In this document: piece after piece, positions 35,984 to 45,635 of the stretch
How positions within the stretch are numbered: position 1 is the stretch's first letter
Layout of the letters: every line of letters begins with the position of its first letter
From: Psychromonas antarctica
GTDB lineage: Bacteria > Pseudomonadota > Gammaproteobacteria > Enterobacterales > Psychromonadaceae
Reading direction: 5' to 3'
Assembly (NCBI RefSeq): GCF_022267535.1
Contig: NZ_JAHNZV010000005.1
Coordinates: 39,197-103,196 of the forward strand
Length of the DNA: 64,000 nt
Notes under the pieces: model-generated
Told to the model about the DNA's origin: nothing
The model's database searches: none
The model's input: the letters and a program-made list of their open reading frames with translations, nothing else
Position numbers and translations under genes: made by a program

Positions 35984-36013
35984 AAAAAAAGCGACATAAT
36001 AGTCGCTTTTTTT
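35984..36013 (+). terminator. Terminator after fis
   Basis: GCGAC / GTCGC stem extended by flanking A and T runs (seven As before, seven or more Ts after), 20 bases beyond fis. Confidence 0.9.
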
Positions 36014-36094
36014 ATGCTCGTAACAAAAATAGCAGACCTTTTATCTCGCTTACGATAAGATCTAAACCAACCTTTATGAACGTATTAGGAATAT

Positions 36095-36676
36095 ATGCTT
36101 TTATTACCAATAAATGACCAGTTAAAGCGCTTAGCATCATGGCAGCAAAGTGTTTTTTGCATAGCTCTTACGCAACACACTATCCTACATTTCCACCTTT
36201 TTTGTGAAGCGGTTGAAAGTGAAAATGGGAAAATAATTGATAATATCAATCAGCTATTTTGGGAAAAAATGACAGTAAAAGGAGCAAAAATCAATTTTAC
36301 TATTCAGCAAGAACATTTCGAAGCGATTATTCCTGATGCCTGCGATTTCCAGTTCTATGGTGTCTATCCCGCGATTGATCACTGCGTCATTATGAGTTGT
36401 GCTTTTAACTCTTTATTAAGCAAATCGGCCGATGAAGCGTTCAATGCAAGCCAAACAGCATTTTCTACTATCGCTAGCTTTATGGAATTACAAAGCGGCA
36501 AAGAAGTCGATAAAAATGAGTTACAAGAGACTTCTCTTTTCCAAGAACAGCTGATATTTCAAGAAGCTTTATTAGCAAAATTGAGCAATCAACGCAGCCC
36601 CGAATTAATAAAATCTATCCGTCAGTACGTTTTAGACTTTGGTGTGACTAATCTGGGTATCGCATTAAGCGATTAA
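36095..36676 (+). CDS. yjaG: YjaG family protein (DUF416)
   Basis: 193 residues (E. coli YjaG 196). Shared features: LERL-type opening (LKRLASWQQSVFCIAL), DNINQLFWEKMTVKGAKINF, IPDACDFQFYGVYPAIDHCVIM, ending GVTNLGIAL. In E. coli yjaG is directly upstream of hupA, and the same order holds here. A small cytoplasmic protein of unknown function. Confidence 0.9.
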   Translation: MLLLPINDQLKRLASWQQSVFCIALTQHTILHFHLFCEAVESENGKIIDNINQLFWEKMTVKGAKINFTIQQEHFEAIIPDACDFQFYGVYPAIDHCVIMSCAFNSLLSKSADEAFNASQTAFSTIASFMELQSGKEVDKNELQETSLFQEQLIFQEALLAKLSNQRSPELIKSIRQYVLDFGVTNLGIALSD

Positions 36677-36838
36677 ATTGATAATTTTTTTGTGACTTTT
36701 AACACAGTAAGGACAATTAAAAGTAATATATTCTGTTTTTATAGCCATTAGTCTTTACTTGAGCCAGCGACTTGCAATACATTCATTGTTGTCAGGTAAA
36801 GGCCAATTCTAACTAACTATAAAAATGGAAATACTAAG

Positions 36839-37114
36839 ATGAACAAAACTCAACTTGTTGCTGCAATTGCTGAAAAAGCAGATTTAACAAAAGTTCAGGC
36901 TAAAGCCGCTTTAGAACAAATGCTTGCTAGCGTTACAGACAGTTTAACAGATGGTGAACCAGTGCAATTAATCGGTTTTGGTACTTTTAAAGTAAGCCAC
37001 CGAGCAGCACGCACAGGACGTAACCCACAAACCGGTGCAGACATCCAAATTAAAGCAGCTAACGTACCTGCTTTCGTAGCCGGTAAAGCACTTAAAGAAT
37101 CGGTTAATAAATAA
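36839..37114 (+). CDS. hupA: DNA-binding protein HU-alpha
   Basis: Nucleoid-associated histone-like protein, 91 residues. Opens [18 protein letters not shown], with [22 protein letters not shown] (the DNA-binding arm) and [19 protein letters not shown]. The yjaG-hupA-purD context points to HU-alpha rather than HU-beta. Free-standing, with its own terminator. Confidence 0.96.
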   Translation: MNKTQLVAAIAEKADLTKVQAKAALEQMLASVTDSLTDGEPVQLIGFGTFKVSHRAARTGRNPQTGADIQIKAANVPAFVAGKALKESVNK

Positions 37115-37132
37115 TCCTGCTTTATTTTGCTT

Positions 37133-37162
37133 AAAAAAAAGCACCCTCAGGTGCTTTTTTTT
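37133..37162. terminator. Bidirectional terminator between hupA and purD
   Basis: GCACC / GGTGC stem with CTCA loop, flanked by eight As and eight Ts, so it works for both convergent genes. Confidence 0.92.
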
Positions 37163-37180
37163 CTTGTCTGATATTAACTT

Positions 37181-38467
37181 TTATTTTTTCTCTCGAGCAA
37201 TCGCTCTATAAGCTATATCACTGCGATAGAACATTCCTTCCCAACTGATCTGTTTCGCCAATTGATACGCCTTTTGTTGCGCCTCAGTAACGGTATTACC
37301 CAGTGCTGTAGCACAAAGCACACGCCCACCATTGGTCACGACTTTTCCGTCAACTCCAGAAGTGCCACCATGGAACACTTTCAGACCTTCCGTTTCTACT
37401 TTTGGTAGACCTGATATTTGCAATCCTTTTTTATAATCTGCGGGGTAACCACCAGCAGCGAGAACAACACCAATCGCCGCGCGCGGATCAAACTCAGCAG
37501 TCATATCTGCAAGTTCACCATTAACACCTGCCAAGCAAAGGGTTACCAGATCTGACTTCATACGCAGCATAATTGGCTGCGTTTCCGGATCGCCAAAACG
37601 ACAGTTATATTCGATCACTTTAGGTGTACCATCAGCCATAATCATCAGGCCTGCATAGAGAAAGCCAGTGTAGGTATTGCCCTCTGCAGCCATCCCTTTA
37701 ACTGTCGGGTTAATCACTAACTCCATAACACGTTGATGCATTTCAGGCGTGACCACTGGCGCTGGCGAGTAAGCCCCCATACCGCCCGTATTTGGTCCTG
37801 TATCACCATCACCAACACGTTTATGATCTTGACTGGTTGCCATCGGCACGACATTCTCACCATCAACCATAACGATAAATGATGCTTCTTCACCATCTAA
37901 GAACTCTTCAATGACAACACGGTGTCCTGCAGAGCCAAATGCGTTACCAGCAAGCATATCTTGAATCGCATCTTCAGCTTCTTGTAATGTCATTGCGACA
38001 ATGACACCTTTGCCCGCGGCAAGGCCGTCCGCTTTAATCACAATGGGCGCACCTTTTTCACGGACATAAGCGAGCGCAGGCTCAATTTCAGTGAAGTTTT
38101 GGTACCAAGCCGTTGGAATATTATGGCGCGCTAAAAAGTCTTTAGTGAACGCTTTAGACCCTTCTAATTGAGCAGCTGCTTTGGTTGGGCCAAAACAAGC
38201 AAGTCCAGCATCTTGGAAGGCATCAACCACACCAATGACAAGTGGTGCTTCTGGGCCAACAATGGTGAGTTCAATATGATTTTCTTTAGCAAAAGCAACC
38301 AGCGCATCAATGTCATCAACCGCGATATTGACATTGCTTACTTTAGCTTCAAGTGCACTACCTGCATTACCTGGTGCAACAAAAATATTTTTCACCAATG
38401 CATTTTGTGCCACTTTCCATGCCAGAGCATGTTCACGACCACCACTACCAATAATTAAAACGTTCAT
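37181..38467 (-). CDS. purD: Phosphoribosylamine-glycine ligase PurD
   Basis: Second step of purine synthesis (GAR synthetase), 428 residues (E. coli 429). Landmarks are IGSGGREHALAWK, IVGPEAPLVIG, LEGSKAFTKDFLARHNIPTA, the ATP-grasp IVIKADGLAAGKGVIVA, DHKRVGDGDTGPNTGGMGAYSP and EYNCRFGDPETQ. It follows purH on the same strand after 154 bp, giving a purHD operon as in E. coli. I did not find a PurR operator. Confidence 0.97.
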   Translation of the reverse strand: MNVLIIGSGGREHALAWKVAQNALVKNIFVAPGNAGSALEAKVSNVNIAVDDIDALVAFAKENHIELTIVGPEAPLVIGVVDAFQDAGLACFGPTKAAAQLEGSKAFTKDFLARHNIPTAWYQNFTEIEPALAYVREKGAPIVIKADGLAAGKGVIVAMTLQEAEDAIQDMLAGNAFGSAGHRVVIEEFLDGEEASFIVMVDGENVVPMATSQDHKRVGDGDTGPNTGGMGAYSPAPVVTPEMHQRVMELVINPTVKGMAAEGNTYTGFLYAGLMIMADGTPKVIEYNCRFGDPETQPIMLRMKSDLVTLCLAGVNGELADMTAEFDPRAAIGVVLAAGGYPADYKKGLQISGLPKVETEGLKVFHGGTSGVDGKVVTNGGRVLCATALGNTVTEAQQKAYQLAKQISWEGMFYRSDIAYRAIAREKK

Positions 38468-38621
38468 TGTTTAACCTTATTTATTCAATAATTTGGGTAT
38501 AAATTAATCTTAATACTTGCAAAGTGATTTAATTCGCAATCAAGGAGAAAGCGCGCTGCTTGCTACTGCAAGTGACCACTTTCAACGCAGAGTGCGAATA
38601 AAAGTACAAAGCAAAATAGGA

Positions 38622-40214
38622 TTAATGGCGGAAGTGACGCATGCCGGTGAACACCATTGCCATACCGTGCTCATCTGCAGCAGCGATAACTTCATCATCG
38701 CGCATAGAACCACCCGGTTGGATAACACAACTTATGCCCGCTTCAGCAGCCGCATCAATACCATCACGGAAGGGGAAAAAAGCATCCGATGCCATCACCG
38801 ATCCTTCAACCACTAAGTTTTCATCCGCCGCTTTAATACTCGCTACTTTAGCACTGTAGACTCGACTCATTTGACCTGCACCAACGCCGATTGTTGAGCA
38901 ATTTTTCACATAAACAATCGCATTTGATTTGACAAATTTAGCAACTTTCCAACTAAAGAGTAGATCTTTTAATTCTGCAGCCGTTGGTTTGCGTTTAGAG
39001 ACCACTTTCAGATCCGCTAAATCAACCATCCCTTGATCACGATCTTGCACCAGCAAACCACCATTGACTCGTTTAAGATCAAATTCCGGTGTTTTGCTTG
39101 CCCATTCTCCACATTCAAGTAGACGAAGGTTTTTCTTAGCGGCAATAATTTGCGCCGCTTCTGAACTGACTTTGGGCGCAATAATGACTTCAACAAACTG
39201 GCGAGAAACAATTGCCTCAGCTGTATCGGCATCAAGCTCGCGGTTAAAGGCAATAATGCCACCAAAGGCAGATGTAGGATCAGTTTTGTAAGCTCCTTCA
39301 TAAGCATCAAGAATATTGCCACCGATTGCAACACCACAAGGATTAGAGTGTTTCACAATCACACAAGCAGGTTCAGCGAACTCTTTAACACATTCAAGTG
39401 CTGCATCTGTATCGGCAATATTGTTATAAGAAAGAGCTTTGCCTTGAAGTTGTGTTGCCGTTGCAACTGAGGCTTCTTTTATCTCCGCTTCAACATAAAA
39501 AGCAGCGGCTTGATGGCTGTTTTCACCGTAGCGCATATCTTGCTTTTTTTCGAATTGCATATTGATTGTACGCGGGAATTTAGACTCAATATCACCGTCT
39601 TTATTTTCACCGTAACTTGGCACCATCGTACCGAAATAGTTAGCAATCATGCCATCATATTTGGCGGTGTGCTCATAAGCGGCAATAGCCAGATCAAAAC
39701 GCGTTTTATAAACGAGTCCGCCATCGTTTTCTTTCATTTCATCAAGAATGCGCTTGTAATCACTTGCGTTGACGACAATAGCAACATCTTTATGATTTTT
39801 AGCCGCCGCGCGCACCATCGTAGGGCCTCCAATATCAATATTTTCGATAGCATCTTGTAACGAACAATTTGGCCGAGCAACCGTTTCAGCAAAGGGGTAA
39901 AGGTTAACCACTACCATATCGATAGCTTCAATACCGTTATCTGCCATAATCGCTTCATCAATACCGCGACGAGCAAGGATACCGCCATGAATTTTAGGGT
40001 GCAAAGTTTTTACACGCCCATCCATCATTTCAGGAAAACCAGTGTAATCAGAAACTTCCGTTACCTTAATGCCATTATCAGCAAGTAGTTTACAGGTGCC
40101 ACCAGTAGAAAGGATCTCAATACCTTTTTCCGCTAATTCTCTTGCAAATTCAACAATGCCAGCTTTATCTGAAACACTTAGTAACGCTCGTTTAATTGGT
40201 CGGCTATTTTCCAT
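38622..40214 (-). CDS. purH: Bifunctional AICAR formyltransferase/IMP cyclohydrolase PurH
   Basis: Last two steps of IMP synthesis. 530 residues (E. coli 529). The N-terminal cyclohydrolase has [38 protein letters not shown] and [17 protein letters not shown]. The C-terminal transformylase has [25 protein letters not shown], and the late [12 protein letters not shown] and [15 protein letters not shown]. The start lies after a weak GAGG-like site. First gene of purHD. Upstream lies an inserted short repeat element (40489-40653). Confidence 0.97.
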   Translation of the reverse strand: MENSRPIKRALLSVSDKAGIVEFARELAEKGIEILSTGGTCKLLADNGIKVTEVSDYTGFPEMMDGRVKTLHPKIHGGILARRGIDEAIMADNGIEAIDMVVVNLYPFAETVARPNCSLQDAIENIDIGGPTMVRAAAKNHKDVAIVVNASDYKRILDEMKENDGGLVYKTRFDLAIAAYEHTAKYDGMIANYFGTMVPSYGENKDGDIESKFPRTINMQFEKKQDMRYGENSHQAAAFYVEAEIKEASVATATQLQGKALSYNNIADTDAALECVKEFAEPACVIVKHSNPCGVAIGGNILDAYEGAYKTDPTSAFGGIIAFNRELDADTAEAIVSRQFVEVIIAPKVSSEAAQIIAAKKNLRLLECGEWASKTPEFDLKRVNGGLLVQDRDQGMVDLADLKVVSKRKPTAAELKDLLFSWKVAKFVKSNAIVYVKNCSTIGVGAGQMSRVYSAKVASIKAADENLVVEGSVMASDAFFPFRDGIDAAAEAGISCVIQPGGSMRDDEVIAAADEHGMAMVFTGMRHFRH

Positions 40215-40691
40215 TTTCTTACATATTCCTCGGTTAATGAATCAATAAACACAATTGTTTTTAATTCAAAAAATAAAAGTTATTTGTACTAGGCGGTATT
40301 CTACCCGAAAATGATGCGAATTTGAGCTGTTTTATCGAATAAAATAATAGACCAACCAGCAAAGTGACTGAATAGATTGTATATAAAGAGGTTTTACGCC
40401 AAATAAGCATAAGAGAGTGCATTTACCAGAGGGGTTCTGGATTAGATAAAGGATATTTTGGGGAATGATTTGGCCTGTAATTAATAACTAACCTCAGCTC
40501 AGGATAAGCAAATCGATGCAGCGCAGCTATCTCCGTGTTTTCAGCGACTAACAGCCAGCTATCGCTACGCGGAGTTGCCTTGAACTGCACAAAACTATCA
40601 ACACTGTATGATATTAAATAGAATTTCCCTTGCATCATCCCGATTTGAGGTTAACTAGAAAAGCACGCCAAAACATAGTCTTCTAGTTAGC
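40215..40691. other. purH-hemE intergenic region with a short repeat element
   Basis: 477 bases. The purH promoter should lie between 40215 and about 40400. The element at 40489-40653 is described separately. A plus-strand match to the PurR consensus was looked for but not found. Confidence 0.4.
40489..40653 (-). mobile_element. Short inverted-repeat element, copy 1 (MITE-like)
   Basis: 165 bp bounded by TAACCTCAGCTC and GATTTGAGGTTA. The internal block (40574-40615; GCCTTGAACTGCACAAAACT and CAACACTGTATGATATT) recurs almost unchanged in copy 3 and clearly in copy 2. On the minus strand it carries an open frame ending in AYPELRL, so an annotation pipeline may call a false small protein (40423-40638). 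TA at both outer ends would fit TA target duplication. The transposase family is unknown. Confidence 0.7.
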
Positions 40692-41756
40692 TTATAAGTG
40701 GTACTGCGCACTTAATTCATGAACCGCATCCACAAAAACTTTTGCATTTTCGGGTGGCACATCCAGATGAATGCCATGGCCTAAATTAAAAACATGGCCG
40801 GGGCCTTGTCCAAAACTTTGCAAAATAGTGGCGACCTCTTCGCTTATCCTTTGCGGGGATGCGTATAACATAGAAGGATCCATATTTCCCTGCAACGCAA
40901 CACGCGAGCCAACTCGTGCTTTGGCGCTAGCCATATCGATCGTCCAATCAAGTCCAATTGCATCACAGCCAGTATCAGCAATCGATTCCAACCACTGCCC
41001 CCCATTTTTAGTAAACAGGGTAACCGGAATTTTTTTACCTTCATAGGTGCGCTTCAACCCAGCAACAATTTTAGCCATATACTGCAGCGAGAAATCCTGA
41101 TAATCGCGTGGCGATAATACTCCGCCCCAGGTATCAAAAAGCATCACTGACTGAACGCCTGCTGAAATTTGTGCATTTAAATAATCAATAACCGAATCAC
41201 TCAACTTATCCAGCAAGGCATGTAATATTTGTGGCTCAGAAAAGGCCATTTTTTTTATTTTAGTAAATGCCTTTGAACTCCCGCCTTCAATCATATAAGT
41301 TGCTAATGTCCATGGACTACCCGAAAAACCAATCAAGGGGACTTCGCCTTTTAACTCTCGACGAATAGTGCGTACTGCATTCATCACATACTGCAGTTCA
41401 CCTTCAGGATCCGGCATTATTAAATTATCAACATCTCTTTTAGAGCGGATTGGGCGGGCAAATTTAGGCCCTTCTCCCTCTTCGAAATAGAGCCCCAACC
41501 CCATTGCATCTGGCACAGTTAAAATATCAGAAAATAAAATGGCAGCATCAAGATCAAATCGACGCAGTGGCTGCAAAGTCACTTCACAAGCAAGATCTGC
41601 ATTACGACATAATGACATAAAATCACCTGCTTGTTTGCGTACTGCTTTATATTCAGGTAAATATCGACCAGCTTGGCGCATCATCCATACGGGCGTTTTA
41701 TCGACCGGTTGCTTTAATAATGCACGAATATAACGATCATTTTTTAATTCAGTCAT
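40692..41756 (-). CDS. hemE: Uroporphyrinogen decarboxylase HemE
   Basis: Decarboxylates uroporphyrinogen III to coproporphyrinogen III in heme synthesis. 354 residues (E. coli 354). Landmarks are [82 protein letters not shown] and [19 protein letters not shown]. Active-site residues appear intact. Its upstream region holds a repeat element that reaches nudC. Confidence 0.97.
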   Translation of the reverse strand: MTELKNDRYIRALLKQPVDKTPVWMMRQAGRYLPEYKAVRKQAGDFMSLCRNADLACEVTLQPLRRFDLDAAILFSDILTVPDAMGLGLYFEEGEGPKFARPIRSKRDVDNLIMPDPEGELQYVMNAVRTIRRELKGEVPLIGFSGSPWTLATYMIEGGSSKAFTKIKKMAFSEPQILHALLDKLSDSVIDYLNAQISAGVQSVMLFDTWGGVLSPRDYQDFSLQYMAKIVAGLKRTYEGKKIPVTLFTKNGGQWLESIADTGCDAIGLDWTIDMASAKARVGSRVALQGNMDPSMLYASPQRISEEVATILQSFGQGPGHVFNLGHGIHLDVPPENAKVFVDAVHELSAQYHL

Positions 41757-41859
41757 GCTTCTTTTATTCCACCATTAATTTTTTGTAGTTAACATTTACG
41801 AATATGTTGCAACTATGCTAGCATTTTTAACATCTTTTTTTACATTTAAATTTTTCAGC

Positions 41860-41992
41860 TAACCTCAGATCGGTGTAATAAAAGCGTAACTATTTTTTAA
41901 TATCATGCAGTGTTGAGAGTTTGTGTCGTTCAAGGCGAACTGGCTAGCAATAGCGGACTATTGCTAGCCGAGTGAACCCAGAACAGAAGTTA
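41860..41992 (+). mobile_element. Short inverted-repeat element, copy 3 (MITE-like, reversed)
   Basis: 133 bp from TAACCTCAGATC to GAAGTTA, in the opposite orientation to copies 1 and 2. Read on the minus strand its core (41899-41940) is GTTCGCCTTGAACGACACAA with TCAACACTGCATGATATT, matching copy 1 at most positions. The middle has a strong perfect hairpin, GGCTAGCAATAG / CTATTGCTAGCC, that could act as a terminator or mRNA end for nudC. The right end lies only two bases past the nudC stop codon. Confidence 0.65.
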
Positions 41993-41994
41993 GC

Positions 41995-42807
41995 CTAACG
42001 GCACTCGATGATCAGCTGATCAATGAGTTTCCTTGCCAACGTGCCGGGGTTAGGTAAAACAGGTAGATCATCTATCTCATACCAAGCGGCACTGCATAGC
42101 TCTTTCGGATCGATATTAATTTTCCCAGATTGATATTCTGCTGTATAGCCCATCATTAACGAATGCGGAAAAGGCCAGGGCTGACTGGTGACATATTGAA
42201 TATTTTTTATCTTAATGCCCGCTTCTTCATAAACTTCTCGTTCAACACAATTTTCGACAGTCTCCCCCGCCTCAGTAAAGCCAGCCAAAATAGTAAATAC
42301 AGGTCGATTATCTTGTTGGTGACGACGATGTAGCGCCAATAATATTTGTTTATCTTTACGTATACCAACAATAGCGCAAGGCGAAACTCGCGGGTAACAG
42401 CGGTGCTGGCAGTGATAACATTTCATAGCGATTTCCCAATCAATTGCACGCATCTTTTCACCACATTGTCCGCAATATTGGTGTGTTTGAAAAAACAGCG
42501 AAATCTGAAAAGCACGGCCAGCCATATCAAATAACGAATCCTCCACCCGCCCTAATAAAAAACGCAAACTAGAATATTCACCTAAACCCACGTCAATTTT
42601 CTCAGCCAATTGCACCAGATAACAAGGACTGGAATGATATTCACCAATTTTAATTTTATTACCAATTAACGACGCAGAAAAAGGTAAATCATCCAGGTTA
42701 CCATAAGGAATAAAATCACCTTGGGGTTGCAATACTATTTCTCCTTGAGCAACAATAAACCACCAAGCATCCTCTTGGTTGTTAATATTCTGAGCGGCTA
42801 ACGTCAT
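41995..42807 (-). CDS. nudC: NAD(+) diphosphatase / NAD-decapping hydrolase NudC
   Basis: Nudix enzyme that cleaves NADH and removes NAD caps from RNA. 270 residues (E. coli 257). The zinc ribbon is QYCGQCGEKM and CYHCQHRCYPRVSPCAI. The Nudix box GFTEAGETVENCVEREVYEEAGI (about residues 180-202) has the full GX5EX7REUXEEXGU pattern. The downstream QPWPFPHSLMMGY is the SQPWPFP(x)S signature of NudC. AAGGA precedes the start. A repeat element abuts its 3' end. Confidence 0.96.
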   Translation of the reverse strand: MTLAAQNINNQEDAWWFIVAQGEIVLQPQGDFIPYGNLDDLPFSASLIGNKIKIGEYHSSPCYLVQLAEKIDVGLGEYSSLRFLLGRVEDSLFDMAGRAFQISLFFQTHQYCGQCGEKMRAIDWEIAMKCYHCQHRCYPRVSPCAIVGIRKDKQILLALHRRHQQDNRPVFTILAGFTEAGETVENCVEREVYEEAGIKIKNIQYVTSQPWPFPHSLMMGYTAEYQSGKINIDPKELCSAAWYEIDDLPVLPNPGTLARKLIDQLIIECR

Positions 42808-43043
42808 CTTTATTCCTTACTTAAAAAATTACTTTAGAAATCAATTGCACATCAAATTTAACCTAATTAAATATGATAACATCGCTGGTTTAAGGCTATT
42901 TAGCCATAAATGGCAGGGATGAGTATTAGTTCACAGTTATACAGGAAGATTATCTCTATCTTCAAATTCAAGTTGACGATAAGTACAATATTCTTTAGCT
43001 TTGATGTTAATAAAAATTATAATCTACTTAAAAAGGAAGTGTT

Positions 43044-43517
43044 ATGCTAACCAAATTAGAACAAGCCAAGAATGAATGGGGTGGCACGCTTTCAGTTATT
43101 GATAACTGGTTAAAAGATCGCCAAGAATTAGTGGTTTTATATTGTAAGATAGCGGCTTTACCGCCTTACCAACAAACAATACGCAGCTTACCCACTCAAG
43201 AAAACATAACCAAATTCTGCCAAATATTACTCGATTATACTTCGAAAGGACATTTCGAAGTATATGAGCAGATTATTTTGCAATGTAAATTAGATGGCGA
43301 AAATAACTTGAAAATTGCACAAGAACTTTATTCTCGCATCACAACGACAACAGATACTGCATTAAGTTTTAACGATAAATATGCTTATTCTGCCAGTGAT
43401 AGCGCATTACTGGACTTTGATGAGGATTTATCTGAATTGGGTCAAGTGATGGAAAGCCGTTTCGAACGCGAAGATCAGCTACTTGAGGTCGTACACCTGC
43501 ACCACACCTTGTCATAG
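43044..43517 (+). CDS. rsd: Anti-sigma-70 factor Rsd
   Basis: Stationary-phase regulator binding RpoD region 4, also an HPr partner in E. coli. 157 residues (E. coli 158), Rsd/AlgQ family. Matching stretches are VIDNWLKDRQELVVLYCKIA, ITKFCQILLDYTSKGHFEVYEQI and LGQVMESRFEREDQLLEVV. In E. coli rsd also lies near nudC and hemE, and here it is divergent from nudC. AAGGAAG lies upstream of the start. Confidence 0.94.
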   Translation: MLTKLEQAKNEWGGTLSVIDNWLKDRQELVVLYCKIAALPPYQQTIRSLPTQENITKFCQILLDYTSKGHFEVYEQIILQCKLDGENNLKIAQELYSRITTTTDTALSFNDKYAYSASDSALLDFDEDLSELGQVMESRFEREDQLLEVVHLHHTLS

Positions 43518-43523
43518 AATAAA

Positions 43524-43550
43524 AAACCAATGCGTACTGTATTGGTTTTC
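43524..43550. terminator. Bidirectional terminator after rsd
   Basis: Perfect 9-bp stem AAAACCAAT / ATTGGTTTT with a 9-base loop between convergent rsd and the DUF3802-like gene. Confidence 0.82.
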
Positions 43551-43565
43551 CACTTGAAGAAGTAG

Positions 43566-43910
43566 TTAAAGATTTATTGGTACTTGCGAATCTAAACTGT
43601 TTTTAAGTAGCAAAAAGTACTCTTCGATAAATTCAACTTGTGACGGTGTTGCAGGCTTCTCCCATAAGCGTCCTAAAATTTGCTCTATATCATCAACCAA
43701 TTTATCCCCTTCTGCAATCACAACCAGTCGTGTTTCATTACTCAACTGCGGTTGTTGCTGACAGAAACAGATCAACATATCAGCAACCTGATCAGAGACA
43801 ATATCTGAAATTAAATCTCCCCGGTCCGAGCTGTTTTGTCCTTCAAAAATATCTAAGTTATCAGAAAAATAACCGATACAAGCTTCGTAAGCATCACTTT
43901 TTAATAACAT
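43566..43910 (-). CDS. DUF3802-like small protein
   Basis: 114 residues, acidic, cytoplasmic, no membrane segment. The C-terminal FIEEYFLLLKNSLDS fits the conserved ending (about KNLFDS) of DUF3802, a family known from Shewanella and Vibrio relatives with no assigned function. VADMLICFCQQQP and VDDIEQILGRL also fit. The gene is single and convergent with rsd. Family assignment is from memory. Confidence 0.65.
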   Translation of the reverse strand: MLLKSDAYEACIGYFSDNLDIFEGQNSSDRGDLISDIVSDQVADMLICFCQQQPQLSNETRLVVIAEGDKLVDDIEQILGRLWEKPATPSQVEFIEEYFLLLKNSLDSQVPINL

Positions 43911-44027
43911 ATAACGACCCCAATTGAGTAAAGAGCCAACCCCTTAATTATAATATAACGCTATTTACATAATTAACAATACGTAACTTGATGTAATTAT
44001 GTGAAATTTTTGTATCTTGTTTGCTAT

Positions 44028-45362
44028 TTAAATGGAGGTTTCCCCCATCTCTTTCAAGAAAAGATCTCGTCGTTGCATAAACGTTTTTATCTGCTTACGA
44101 GGCACTTCTTTAGAAAGAGGTAATCTCGCTTTCATAGCATCAACAGGGCGATCGTAAACGTGCAACTCATAATGCAAATGCGCTCCCGTGGAACGGCCTG
44201 TATTGCCTGTTTTAGCTATCAAAGTATCCATCGTGACACGTTGTCCTTTATGAACATAAATTTTGCTAAGATGTAAATAACGGCTAGTGTATTTTCGCCC
44301 ATGCTTGATCACGATATAGTTACCTGCTGCGGGATGATAACCAGCACGAACGACTATACCATCTCCAATAGAGTAGACCTTTGTGCCTGTTGGCGCCGCA
44401 AAATCGGTACCATTATGGGGGCTAATTCTTTTAGTAATAGGGTGCAGCCTTCGGAGGTTAAAAGGTGAGCTAATACGGTATCTTTTAATCAGAGGGGAGC
44501 GGCGATAGGCTTTATTTAAACCTAAACCGTTTTGATCATAATAACGCCCATCTTCATATAAAAACGCGCTGTAATTTTTCAATCGCGTTTTAATTAAAAT
44601 TGCTAATACTTCACTATCAAAACTATATTCACCGTCAATATACTGTTTAGAGACTAAAATATGGAAAGTATCACCTAAACGAAACTGACGATTAAAATCA
44701 AACTTATCTTGCAACGCACCAGAAATTTGTTGAATTTGCCCCGCAGAGAGACCCGCTTGTTTGGCATCAAGATAGAAACTCCCGGTGACACTGCCCTGGA
44801 AAACACTATTACGCCACTCTCCCTTTTTGATTTCCAATAAAGAAATATATTGATCGTCTTTAAGCGTAAAAGTTAAGGTATTGGCCAGATCTATCACCAC
44901 TTTTAAAACGAGTAGTTTATTTTCAGGGTTAATTAATAACTTAACTTTCTGTCCTGGTAATAAATTACTTAGGCGAAGATACTGCTTATCCTCTTCTAAT
45001 AACTCTTGTAATAATGCCGCAGATAATCCCTCTTGTTGAAAAATTTCGCTTAATGTATCACCCGTTTTGATCTCAATTTGTACTTCTCTATTTCCTGAAA
45101 AATCGGGAAACACTTCGCTATATACCTCTTTAACAGCGGCAATAGGTTCGGCAATGGCATAATTTTCAGCCGTTGTCGACATAGGTGGCAACACTAATTG
45201 GCGTTCAATTGTTTTTTTTCTCAACTTTTGACTAGGTATAAATGAAATAATTAATAAAAATACAAATAGAAGGATTAGTGCAAAAAAGTGCTTGCGGGGA
45301 AGGTTATTAATAAATAAAACACACGTTTTTAATAACGCTTTTAAACGAATCGCTAATAACAT
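44028..45362 (-). CDS. mepM: Murein DD-endopeptidase MepM-like (M23 peptidase)
   Basis: Cleaves peptidoglycan cross-links during growth. 444 residues from ATG 45362 (E. coli MepM 440); a TTG start four codons upstream has no better ribosome site. A basic N-terminus and one membrane segment (about 26-45) anchor it in the inner membrane. The OapA/LysM-like module around 95-160 contains IEIKTGDTLSEIFQQEGLS. The M23 zinc site is HNGTDFAAPTGT (about 315) with HLHYELHVYDR (about 390), so the H-x3-D and H-x-H motifs are present. Divergent from metK. Confidence 0.9.
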   Translation of the reverse strand: MLLAIRLKALLKTCVLFINNLPRKHFFALILLFVFLLIISFIPSQKLRKKTIERQLVLPPMSTTAENYAIAEPIAAVKEVYSEVFPDFSGNREVQIEIKTGDTLSEIFQQEGLSAALLQELLEEDKQYLRLSNLLPGQKVKLLINPENKLLVLKVVIDLANTLTFTLKDDQYISLLEIKKGEWRNSVFQGSVTGSFYLDAKQAGLSAGQIQQISGALQDKFDFNRQFRLGDTFHILVSKQYIDGEYSFDSEVLAILIKTRLKNYSAFLYEDGRYYDQNGLGLNKAYRRSPLIKRYRISSPFNLRRLHPITKRISPHNGTDFAAPTGTKVYSIGDGIVVRAGYHPAAGNYIVIKHGRKYTSRYLHLSKIYVHKGQRVTMDTLIAKTGNTGRSTGAHLHYELHVYDRPVDAMKARLPLSKEVPRKQIKTFMQRRDLFLKEMGETSI

Positions 45363-45576
45363 AATAAAACTCAATACAATAATCAGAAAAGGAGCGGCTA
45401 AAACCAGAGAACTAAAGAACTGAGTATACCAAAAATATTAAGCTCTTTTACAAAAACTAATACTCATATTTATTAAAATATACTGTTATTTAACTATTTG
45501 AATTTACAACAAATAATTATTAAACGATGTTACTGGTTAATAATAAGGTGCCTTCTATCACAAAAATATGTATTAT

Positions 45577-45600
45577 GGACGTCTAGATGTAAAAACATCT
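45577..45600. promoter_or_regulatory. MetJ operator (three tandem met boxes) upstream of metK
   Basis: Three adjoining octamers GGACGTCT-AGATGTAA-AAACATCT match the met box AGACGTCT at 7, 5 and 6 of 8 positions. They lie 35 bp upstream of the metK start. The organism therefore likely represses metK with MetJ and S-adenosylmethionine, as in E. coli. Confidence 0.75.
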
Positions 45601-45635
45601 AAAACAATTTAAACCCATATTATTTAGGAGTTCAC

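Noticed and set aside
40215..40400. PurR operator upstream of purHD
   Set aside because: Best match (ACACAATTGTTTTTAA) shares too few positions with ACGCAAACGTTTGCGT.
40423..40638. 71-residue minus-strand frame near purH
   Set aside because: It lies mostly inside repeat element copy 1. The equivalent frame in copy 2 has stop codons, so it is not a conserved gene.
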